DNA of 64,000 bases from Chloroflexota bacterium. GTDB lineage: Bacteria; Chloroflexota; Anaerolineae; Anaerolineales; UBA11579. Below, piece after piece: positions 42,042 to 49,290 of this stretch; position 1 is the first letter of the stretch; each line of letters starts with the position of its first letter. The stretch is taken from assembly GCA_013112575.1 (NCBI GenBank), contig JABFGG010000020.1, forward strand, positions 20,484-84,483, written 5' to 3'. Position numbers and translations under genes: made by a program. The notes beneath the pieces are model-generated. The model was not told the origin of the DNA. It did no database searches and saw only the letters and a list, made by a program, of their open reading frames with translations.

Positions 42042-42608
42042 ATGACCAAAGACATCGACTACAAACATTTCCTCGCAGAAATCCTTATTGACGAGGATAC
42101 CCTTCAAAAGCGCATTGATGAACTGGGAGAAGAGATTAGCAAGGATTACCGTGGCGAGGACCTGCTATTGATCTGCATCCTGCGCGGTGGTGTCATGTTC
42201 CTCACTGACCTCATGCGCCGTATCAACATCCCTCATGCCATCGACTTTATGGCCGTCTCTTCATACGGTGTTGGCGTACGCGAATCCAGCGGATCGGTAC
42301 GCATCACACTTGATCTCAGCACCAATATCAAAGACCGTCACGTACTGCTAGTTGAAGATATTGTAGATAGTGGGCACACCATCGCTTCGGTGCTAGAGAT
42401 GCTGGAAACACGGCAACCCAAAAGCCTGCGAGTGTGTTCCCTGCTGGATAAAGCCAGCCGCCGCGAAGCCGTTGTGCCCCTGCACTACACAGGCTTTGAG
42501 ATCGAGAATAAATTCGTGTTTGGCTACGGCCTGGACCTGGACGAGTTCTATCGCGGCCTGCCCTTCATTGGGGTGGTTGATACCGACAAGTACACTCCGC
42601 CTGATTAA
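42042..42608 (+). CDS. hpt: Hypoxanthine phosphoribosyltransferase
   Basis: 188 aa. PRPP-binding motif VLLVEDIVDSGHTIAS, LICILRGGVMFLTDLMRR near the N-terminus, and KFVFGYGLDLDEFYRGLP at the C-terminus. Salvages hypoxanthine/guanine. A TATAAT (42033-42038) lies only 3 nt before the ATG, too close for ordinary leaderless initiation, so transcription may come from tdk. Confidence 0.95.
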   Translation: MTKDIDYKHFLAEILIDEDTLQKRIDELGEEISKDYRGEDLLLICILRGGVMFLTDLMRRINIPHAIDFMAVSSYGVGVRESSGSVRITLDLSTNIKDRHVLLVEDIVDSGHTIASVLEMLETRQPKSLRVCSLLDKASRREAVVPLHYTGFEIENKFVFGYGLDLDEFYRGLPFIGVVDTDKYTPPD

Positions 42609-42610
42609 AA

Positions 42611-44275
42611 ATGGTAGAAGATGAAAACAAGCCGGAAAACAACGGGAGTAGCGATCCCTACGCGGGTCGCTGGATAGCCCGCGTCGGCGACCAGATCGTG
42701 GGACAGGGAAACACGCGCGAAGAGGCCCAGCAAGCAGCCAAAGCTGCCCGCCATAAAGACAAAGCAGAGATCAGTTTTTCATCCCTAAGCCAGGGGCTTA
42801 AATTAGGCCCGGTCTTCACAAAATTGCAGGCACTGTTCTCTGAAAAGGAAGAGGTCTACCTTATCGGGGGTGCTGTGCGTGATGCCCTGCTGGGCAAAGC
42901 CTCGCACGACCTGGACTTCACCGTTCCTAAAAACGCTCTTAAGATAGCACGCAAAACTGCCAACAAGCTTGAAGGGGCTTACTATCGCCTGGGGGATGAG
43001 CACGAGATCGGGCGCGTGGTACTTACAGAAGAAAATGGCAAACGTCAAATATTAGACTTCGCGGATGTGCGCGGCCCGGATCTGGAAAGCGACCTGAGGG
43101 GCCGGGACTTCACCATTAACGCTATCGCTCTCAACATTCACAAACCAGATGAATTGATCGACCCTCTGGGGGGATTAGTAGATCTACGCACCAAACGCCT
43201 GAAAGCATGTTCCCCGCACAGTTTTACAGATGACCCTGTGCGCATTCTTCGCGCAATTCGTTTTGCAATATTTTCTAAATATGCAATGGATGATGAGACA
43301 AAGCAGTGGATGCGAGCAGCTACAGATCAACTGCCAAAGGTCTCTGCCGAGAGAGTACGCGATGAATTGTTCCGCATTCTTGATGGCCCTCAACCCGCCA
43401 CCGCCTTGCGCACTCTCGACATGCTAGGGGCTTTGCAGCACGTCTTACCTGAGTTGGAGAAGCTGAAAGAGGTAAAGCAATCGCCACCCCACATTTATGA
43501 TGTGTGGGAACACTCATTGCAGACCGTACAGAAACTTGAAAAAGTACTGGCTGCCTTGGATGGCACCTACGAAGAAGACACAGTTAGAGACCTGACCATG
43601 GGCGAAGTGGTGCTGCGCCTGGGGCGCTATCGCCAGCCCATCACTGAATTGGTTGACCAGACCATCACTCCCGAACGTAGCTGGCGTCCCTCCCTTTACC
43701 TGGCAGCTCTGTATCATGATGTGGGCAAGCCTGATAAGCGCAGCCAAGATGAGGATGGTCGTATTCGCTTTATTAGCCACGAACTGCGCAGCGCCGATAT
43801 CATCACGGAGCGCGCTCGGGCCTTGCAGTTGAGCAACGTCGAAGTCAAGCGCCTCAAAACCGTTGTCGAGAACCACATGCGGCCCTTCAACTTCGCCAGG
43901 ACAGGCAAAATGCCCACTCGGCGATCCATCTACCGCTATTTCCGCGCTACTGGCGAAGCTGGTGTGGATGTGGCCTTGCTCTCGATTGCCGACATGCTGG
44001 CTATCTATGGCACGACGCTGCCGCATGACCTTCTAAAAGATTGGATCAATGTCGTACGTGAATTGCTGGAAGCCTGGTTTGAGCAGGCCGAAGAGAAAGT
44101 GCTCCCCCCTGCCCTTGTGGACGGCGATGACCTGATGCGTGTTTTTGAGCTTGAACCGGGACCGCAAATTGGGCAGTTGCTGGAAGCTATCCGTGAGGCG
44201 CAAGCTGCCGGGGAAGTGGAAGACAAAAAAGGCGCACTGGATTTAGCGCGCCAAATGATCGAAGAAAGTCAATAA
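42611..44275 (+). CDS. CCA tRNA nucleotidyltransferase/poly(A) polymerase family protein with N-terminal extension and HD domain
   Basis: 554 aa. Residues ~14-55 form a small extra domain (YAGRWIARVGDQIVGQGNTR) similar to the DUF5678-type 'YxGxWVAxxxxxVV' unit. The class II nucleotidyltransferase core follows: VYLIGGAVRDALLG and HDLDFTVP with catalytic carboxylates, then RGRDFTINAIAL and RILRAIRFAI. An HD motif LAALYHDVGKPDK lies near residue 370. It probably adds or repairs CCA ends of tRNA. It begins 2 nt after the hpt stop. Poly(A) polymerase activity is the alternative. Confidence 0.9.
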   Translation: MVEDENKPENNGSSDPYAGRWIARVGDQIVGQGNTREEAQQAAKAARHKDKAEISFSSLSQGLKLGPVFTKLQALFSEKEEVYLIGGAVRDALLGKASHDLDFTVPKNALKIARKTANKLEGAYYRLGDEHEIGRVVLTEENGKRQILDFADVRGPDLESDLRGRDFTINAIALNIHKPDELIDPLGGLVDLRTKRLKACSPHSFTDDPVRILRAIRFAIFSKYAMDDETKQWMRAATDQLPKVSAERVRDELFRILDGPQPATALRTLDMLGALQHVLPELEKLKEVKQSPPHIYDVWEHSLQTVQKLEKVLAALDGTYEEDTVRDLTMGEVVLRLGRYRQPITELVDQTITPERSWRPSLYLAALYHDVGKPDKRSQDEDGRIRFISHELRSADIITERARALQLSNVEVKRLKTVVENHMRPFNFARTGKMPTRRSIYRYFRATGEAGVDVALLSIADMLAIYGTTLPHDLLKDWINVVRELLEAWFEQAEEKVLPPALVDGDDLMRVFELEPGPQIGQLLEAIREAQAAGEVEDKKGALDLARQMIEESQ

Positions 44276-44313
44276 CAAACCGCTTTGCGTGCTTAGCGAA
44301 CTTGGCGTGAGCC

Positions 44314-44541
44314 CTACTCCTCGAACTCCTTCAAATCCCCACTATCTGTCAATTCCTGCACCTTGAGGTCAGCCTCTTCTAACAATTCCGCGCAACACCG
44401 TGCCAAAGCCTGCCCACGCTCAAATAAGGCCAGTGCTTCTTCTAAGGCATGCTCATCAGTTTCCAAAGCAGCCACGATCTCTTGCAATTCGGCAAAGGCC
44501 TCTTCATAATTCAATTTCTCGATTGCTTTCTTCTCAGCCAT
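44314..44541 (-). CDS. xseB: Exodeoxyribonuclease VII small subunit
   Basis: 75 aa, typical length. LNYEEAFAELQEIVAALE, then ALEEALALFERGQALARCC and a C-terminal acidic end are the XseB pattern. Follows xseA by 8 nt on the minus strand. Forms the XseA1-XseB4-type complex that degrades single-stranded DNA. Confidence 0.94.
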   Translation of the reverse strand: MAEKKAIEKLNYEEAFAELQEIVAALETDEHALEEALALFERGQALARCCAELLEEADLKVQELTDSGDLKEFEE

Positions 44542-44549
44542 AACAGTCC

Positions 44550-45770
44550 TTATTTATCAGTTACTTCAGCACCGAACTCACCATCAGAAACCTGCACACG
44601 CAGTTTGTCTCCCGCAGCCACATCATCCTGACTGCGCACCAGCTTCCCATCCGATTTGGAAACCACAGCAAAACCACGCGCTAACACCGCCTGAGGATTG
44701 AGAGCCAGCAACTGCTGCTCAAGCCCCGTAAGCCGGGCACGTTGCAATTCGGTGCGATGTGCCATGCTACTTTCCAAGCGCCGAACCAGTTCATCCACCC
44801 GCTGGCGGTCGGAGCGAATGCGGCTCTCTGGGGAGCGGCGTTCCAAACGACCCTGTAGAAGGTCGAAATCAGCACGGAAATCGCTGAGCCGTTCCACCAT
44901 CACCTGCTCAAGGCCCACCTTATGTGAGAAGAGACCAGCGATAATTTCCTGCAAATCTGGCGTGGCTATCTCGGCCGCGGCTGTAGGAGTGGGGGCACGC
45001 AGGTCGGCCACAAAATCGGCGATAGTGAAATCCGTTTCGTGACCTACCCCACTGATTACCGGAGCAGCAGAATTCCGGATAGCGCGAACCAGTTTTTCAT
45101 TGTTGAAGGCCCACAAGTCCTCGATGGAACCGCCCCCACGCCCGATGATAATTACATCCGTTTGCACCTCAGTATTCAATCGTAGCAAGGCATCCAGCAA
45201 TTCGCCAGGAGAAGCATCTCCCTGCACGGCGGCGGGCGCTAATATCACTTCGGCCAGCGGGAAGCGACGGCGCAGGGTGTTGAGCATGTCGCGCAAGGCC
45301 GCCCCAGTTGGTGAGGTGATGATACCGATCCTGTGCGGCCATTTGGGGATGGGGCGTTTTAGTTCTTCATCAAACAAGCCTTCAGCTTCCAGACGTTCCT
45401 TTAATTCTATGAACTCCTGGTACAACGCTCCCCGCCCTGCCGGGCGGATCTGGTCCGCATAGAGCTGGTAACGTCCGCCAGCTTCGTACACACTCACGCT
45501 GCCATGTACCTCTACAGCATCCCCCTCTTCGGGCAGGGTGAACTGGCGCTGCACAGTGTTGCGCCACATCACACATTGCAAGGCAGCCTCTGCATCTTTG
45601 AGGGTGAAATACAGGTGCCCAGATTTGGGCTTGGAGAGATTGGAGACTTCGCCCTGCACCCACACATCCTGCAAGACCTCATCGCCTTCCAGCAATGTGC
45701 GTACGTGCCGGGTGATCTCGGCCACGGTCAGGGGAAGCTGTTGGGATTCAAAAAAGGTTAATTGCTCCAT
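44550..45770 (-). CDS. xseA: Exodeoxyribonuclease VII large subunit
   Basis: 406 aa. N-terminal OB fold with VWVQGEVSNLSKPKSGHLYF, then the catalytic core: RIGIITSPTGAALRDMLN, DVIIIGRGGGSIEDLWAFN and GVGHETDFTIADFVADLRAPTP (in part). The ATG at 45770 is the first within the transcript predicted from the promoter at 45779-45807, whose -10 ends 8 nt upstream; no ribosome binding site, so it is probably leaderless. Confidence 0.96.
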   Translation of the reverse strand: MEQLTFFESQQLPLTVAEITRHVRTLLEGDEVLQDVWVQGEVSNLSKPKSGHLYFTLKDAEAALQCVMWRNTVQRQFTLPEEGDAVEVHGSVSVYEAGGRYQLYADQIRPAGRGALYQEFIELKERLEAEGLFDEELKRPIPKWPHRIGIITSPTGAALRDMLNTLRRRFPLAEVILAPAAVQGDASPGELLDALLRLNTEVQTDVIIIGRGGGSIEDLWAFNNEKLVRAIRNSAAPVISGVGHETDFTIADFVADLRAPTPTAAAEIATPDLQEIIAGLFSHKVGLEQVMVERLSDFRADFDLLQGRLERRSPESRIRSDRQRVDELVRRLESSMAHRTELQRARLTGLEQQLLALNPQAVLARGFAVVSKSDGKLVRSQDDVAAGDKLRVQVSDGEFGAEVTDK

Positions 45771-45778
45771 TGCACGCA

Positions 45779-45807
45779 AGCATAATCGTCGTGGGGGTGG
45801 CTGTCAA
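45779..45807 (-). promoter_or_regulatory. xseAB promoter (leaderless candidate)
   Basis: Minus strand TTGACA (45807-45802), 17-nt spacer, TATGCT (45784-45779), then 8 nt to the ATG. Confidence 0.7.
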
Positions 45808-45834
45808 CAGTTATGAGTTTATTCGTCAATCTGC

Positions 45835-45840
45835 TACAAT
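45835..45840 (+). promoter_or_regulatory. -10 box of the HIT gene
   Basis: TACAAT ending 10 nt before ATG 45851; short or absent 5' UTR. Confidence 0.4.
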
Positions 45841-45850
45841 ATTCACAAAG

Positions 45851-46333
45851 ATGAACCACCTCTGGTCACCCTGGCGCATGTCCTACATCGAGTCCGAAAA
45901 AAGTAAAGATGGTTGTGTATTTTGCGCAGCTATCAACCAGACAGATGGGCCGCATAACCTCATCGTCGCCCGCGGTGGCCACGCCTTTGTGATCCTCAAC
46001 CGCTACCCCTACACCAGTGGGCACCTGATGGTGCTGCCCTTTGACCACGTCCCCACCCTCGAATTACTAAAAGCAGATACCCGCGCAGAAATGATGGAGC
46101 TACTCAACAAAGGCACCACCATTTTGCAGAGCATTTATAAGCCACAGGGCTTTAACCTGGGTGCCAACATTGGCGTAGCTGCGGGGGCCGGTATTGAAGA
46201 ACACGTGCACCTGCACATCGTGCCGCGCTGGAACGGTGACACCAACTTCATAACTTCTGTTGGGGAAACACGCGTGATGCCAGAGGAGTTGGAACGCACT
46301 TATAAACGAGTAATGTCCGCCTGGACAGCATAG
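45851..46333 (+). CDS. HIT family nucleotide hydrolase/transferase
   Basis: 160 aa. The histidine triad is in HVHLHIVPRW, about two thirds along. N-terminal MNHLWSPWRMSYIES and the CVFC pair (a possible zinc half-site) match the Ap4A-phosphorylase-like branch of HIT proteins. GTNIGVAAGAGIEEHVHLH-type spacing is normal. Divergent from xseA; start at ATG 45851 rather than the in-frame 45770 because that would overlap the xseA start and promoter. Confidence 0.9.
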   Translation: MNHLWSPWRMSYIESEKSKDGCVFCAAINQTDGPHNLIVARGGHAFVILNRYPYTSGHLMVLPFDHVPTLELLKADTRAEMMELLNKGTTILQSIYKPQGFNLGANIGVAAGAGIEEHVHLHIVPRWNGDTNFITSVGETRVMPEELERTYKRVMSAWTA

Positions 46334-46370
46334 TCTAAAAGATCTACAGGCCACTATCTTGGGAGAGATT

Positions 46371-47582
46371 ATGGACACTAATCACAAAAACGAAGCCGTC
46401 ATCCTCAGCGCAGTGCGTACGCCCCAGGGCAAATTCCGCGGCGCGCTGAGTAGCATCCCTGCCACAGAATTAGGCGCGCTGGTTGTACGCGCAGCGGTTG
46501 AACGCGCCAAGCTGAAAGACCCTGAAGAGGTCAATGAAGTCCTCATGGGCAACGTCGTCTCGGCAGGCATCGGCCAGGCCCCTGCCCGCCAGGCTGCTAT
46601 TTTCAGTGGCCTGCCCAGCAGCGTCGGCGCTACCACCATCAACAAGGTCTGCGGCTCCGGCCTCAAGACCGTTATGTTGGCGGCGCAGGCCATCAAAGCC
46701 GGTGACGGCGACCTCTACGTAGCTGGCGGCATGGAGAGCATGAGCCGCGCCCCTTACCTGCTGGATGGTCGCATGGGCGAACTGCGCTACGGGCACAATC
46801 AGCTTACCGACTCCCTGATGCAGGACGGCCTCTTTGACCCCTTCGAAAAATGGATCATGGGCGAAGCTGCGGAATTCATCAGTGAAGAATACGAGGTCAC
46901 CCGCCAGGCCATGGACGATTGGGCCCTAAAGAGCCACCAGAAGGCCGCCGCAGCCACCGAAGATGGCAAGTTCAAAGAAGAGATCGTGCCGGTCGAAGTC
47001 AAAGGCCGCAAAGGCGCCGTTACCGTTGTGGACAAGGATGAACCTATCCGCGCGGACACTTCCATGGAAGCATTGGCCAAGCTCCCGCCGGTATTCAAAG
47101 AGGGTGGCAAGGTTACGGCGGGCAATGCCCCCAGCCTCAACGACGGCGCATCCGCAGCCGTGGTGGCCAGCCGCGCCAAGGCCGAAGAACTGGGCCAGCA
47201 ACCCCTGGCGAGCGTCATTGGCTATACGCAAGTTGCTGTAGACCCCAAATATATATTCATCGCCCCCGCCCGCGCCATCCCTAAACTGTTGGATAAAGTG
47301 GGTTGGAAACTAGACGACGTGGACCTGATCGAACTAAACGAGGCCTATGCAGCTCAGGTGCTGGCTGACGGCTATGCCCTGCACGATGCGGGCTGGGATT
47401 GGGACAAGGTCAACGTACACGGCGGCGCCATCGCCCTGGGGCACCCGCTGGGAGCCAGCGGCACGCGTGTGCTCACCACCCTGATCTACGCCCTCAAGGA
47501 CCGCGGTTTAAAACGCGGTATTGCTTCCCTGTGCCTGGGTGGCGCAGAAGCCGTGGCTATGGCGATTGAAATCGAAGACTAA
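46371..47582 (+). CDS. atoB: Acetyl-CoA C-acetyltransferase (thiolase)
   Basis: 403 aa. Nucleophile cysteine in NKVCGSGLKTVMLAAQ, histidine in [17 protein letters not shown]-terminal cysteine in ASLCLGGAEAVAM. The sequence style is that of biosynthetic/AtoB-type acetyl-CoA acetyltransferases. ATG 46371 follows GGGAGAG. It is directly followed by a 3-hydroxybutyryl-CoA dehydrogenase, so the pair makes 3-hydroxybutyryl-CoA from acetyl-CoA or works in reverse. Confidence 0.93.
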   Translation: MDTNHKNEAVILSAVRTPQGKFRGALSSIPATELGALVVRAAVERAKLKDPEEVNEVLMGNVVSAGIGQAPARQAAIFSGLPSSVGATTINKVCGSGLKTVMLAAQAIKAGDGDLYVAGGMESMSRAPYLLDGRMGELRYGHNQLTDSLMQDGLFDPFEKWIMGEAAEFISEEYEVTRQAMDDWALKSHQKAAAATEDGKFKEEIVPVEVKGRKGAVTVVDKDEPIRADTSMEALAKLPPVFKEGGKVTAGNAPSLNDGASAAVVASRAKAEELGQQPLASVIGYTQVAVDPKYIFIAPARAIPKLLDKVGWKLDDVDLIELNEAYAAQVLADGYALHDAGWDWDKVNVHGGAIALGHPLGASGTRVLTTLIYALKDRGLKRGIASLCLGGAEAVAMAIEIED

Positions 47583-47607
47583 GCAACACAATCGAGGAGA
47601 TTCCTAA

Positions 47608-48456
47608 ATGACGATTAAGAATATATTCATTGTTGGCGCGGGCACCATGGGCAACGGCATCGCTCAAACCGCCGCCGTATCCGGCTATGAAATCACCCTG
47701 ATGGATGTGGACGCCAAAGCGCTGGAACGCGCTCAACAGACTATCGACAAATCCACAGCCAAACTGCTGGAAAAAGAGAAGATCAGCGAGGAGCAACGCC
47801 AGGCTGCACTGGACGTCAAAACGGTCACCGAATTGAAAGACGCCAAAAGTGCCGACCTGATCATTGAGGCCGCCACCGAAAACCCGGATCTCAAACTGAA
47901 GATCTTCCAGCAACTGGATGATGCCGCCAAACCCGGCGTGATCCTGGCCTCCAATACCTCTTCCATCAGCCTGACCAAGATCGCGGCCGTCACCAAACGC
48001 CCTGAGCTGGTGGTGGGCCTGCACTTCTTTAACCCCGTGCCGTTGATGAGCCTCCTGGAAGTGGTGCGCGGCTTGCAAACCTCCGATGAGACTGTGGCAG
48101 CTTCTGTGGAGTTGGGCGAGAAGCTAGGCAAAACGCCCGTAGTGGTCAACGACTCCCCAGGCTTCGTTTCCAACCGCATCCTCTGCCCCATGCTCAACGA
48201 GGCTATTTATGCGCTGGATGAAGGTGTGGCCGACAAAGAAGCCATCGACACCGTCATGAAGCTGGGCATGGGTCACCCCATGGGCCCGCTTTGGCTCTCT
48301 GACATGATTGGCCTGGACGTGATCCTCTTCGTGATGGAAGTATTGCACCGTGACCTGGGCGATGACAAATACCGCCCCGCCCCTCTGCTGCGCCGCATGG
48401 TGGATGCCGGTTACCTGGGCCGCAAAACGGGCAAAGGTTTTTACGATTACGATTGA
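47608..48456 (+). CDS. hbd: 3-hydroxybutyryl-CoA dehydrogenase
   Basis: 282 aa. NAD-binding [20 protein letters not shown] at the N-terminus, catalytic histidine in [19 protein letters not shown], then [19 protein letters not shown] and a final [16 protein letters not shown] helix. ATG 47608 follows GAGGAG, 25 nt after the thiolase. Oxidises 3-hydroxybutyryl-CoA or reduces acetoacetyl-CoA. Confidence 0.95.
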   Translation: MTIKNIFIVGAGTMGNGIAQTAAVSGYEITLMDVDAKALERAQQTIDKSTAKLLEKEKISEEQRQAALDVKTVTELKDAKSADLIIEAATENPDLKLKIFQQLDDAAKPGVILASNTSSISLTKIAAVTKRPELVVGLHFFNPVPLMSLLEVVRGLQTSDETVAASVELGEKLGKTPVVVNDSPGFVSNRILCPMLNEAIYALDEGVADKEAIDTVMKLGMGHPMGPLWLSDMIGLDVILFVMEVLHRDLGDDKYRPAPLLRRMVDAGYLGRKTGKGFYDYD

Positions 48457-48530
48457 TCCAAACACTTATAGCTTAGTTTGAACACCAGGTCACCAGACGG
48501 GTAAATATTCCCAACAGGGTACCAAATACA

Positions 48531-48589
48531 CAATGTCGTAACAATGTCGTGTCTACGACATTGTGTTGCGCGGTTGCTTTTTTATACTG
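48531..48589 (+). promoter_or_regulatory. Operator and promoter of the XRE-DUF4870 regulator
   Basis: ACAATGTCGT occurs twice in tandem (48531-48540 and 48542-48551), and its reverse complement ACGACATTGT follows at 48556-48565. The last arm overlaps the predicted -35 (about 48562-48567) of a promoter with -10 TATACT (48584-48589). Probably the autoregulatory site of the gene downstream. Confidence 0.7.
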
Positions 48590-48620
48590 TGGCAAATAAC
48601 TGACATGAAAGGTGATTGCC

Positions 48621-49205
48621 ATGAAACAACCGGATATCGGAAAAAAGGTCGCCGAATTGCGACAGCAAAAGAATATGACCCAGGAGGAGCTGGCAGAAGA
48701 TTGCGAAGTGAGCACGCGCACGATCCAACGCATTGAGAATGGTGAAGTAGAACCGCGTGCCTTTACGCGCAACACCCTGAGCACTGTGCTGGAATTCGAT
48801 TTCGGCCAGGATAATACCGAGAATGAAGGCTTCTGGCTGGCGGCGTTACACTTGAGCAACATCTTCCTCCTGGTTTTTATCCCCCTGGTGCTATGGGCCT
48901 GGAAGAAAAATCAGAGTTACGAGATCGATCGCCAGGGGCGACAAGTGCTCAACTTCCAGATCACGATGACCTTGTTGTTATTTGGGGCAATGTGTTTTGC
49001 GGTGGTCTTCCTCCCCGGATTGCTCTTTGTTGTGTCCGAACTTGACAGCGGGAGCATCATGGGAATTATAGGGTTGGGGTCGCTTACGGCATTGCCCTTT
49101 ATCTTCGTCGCGATTTTTGGCTTTTATCAAGCCGTTGTCAATACCATGCGCGCCCTGTCCGATACGCGTGTCCATTACCCGTTGAGCATTCAATTCTTGA
49201 AGTGA
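48621..49205 (+). CDS. XRE-family HTH regulator fused to a DUF4870 membrane domain
   Basis: 194 aa. Residues 5-60 are a Cro/C1-type helix-turn-helix (KVAELRQQKNMTQEELAEDC, then VSTRTIQRIENGEV). Residues ~75-190 form three to four hydrophobic helices with a conserved charged loop, ENQSYEIDRQGRQVLNFQ-like, the DUF4870 pattern. It is thus a membrane-bound transcription regulator. ATG 48621 has AAGGTGA. The operator-like repeats before it suggest self-control. Confidence 0.9.
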   Translation: MKQPDIGKKVAELRQQKNMTQEELAEDCEVSTRTIQRIENGEVEPRAFTRNTLSTVLEFDFGQDNTENEGFWLAALHLSNIFLLVFIPLVLWAWKKNQSYEIDRQGRQVLNFQITMTLLLFGAMCFAVVFLPGLLFVVSELDSGSIMGIIGLGSLTALPFIFVAIFGFYQAVVNTMRALSDTRVHYPLSIQFLK

Positions 49206-49290
49206 GCATGTAATACTGCCATCTACAGCACAGGCCGACTTGGTAATGTTAATTGCAAGCAACTACTAAGAAGTCTCATAGATATCCCTA

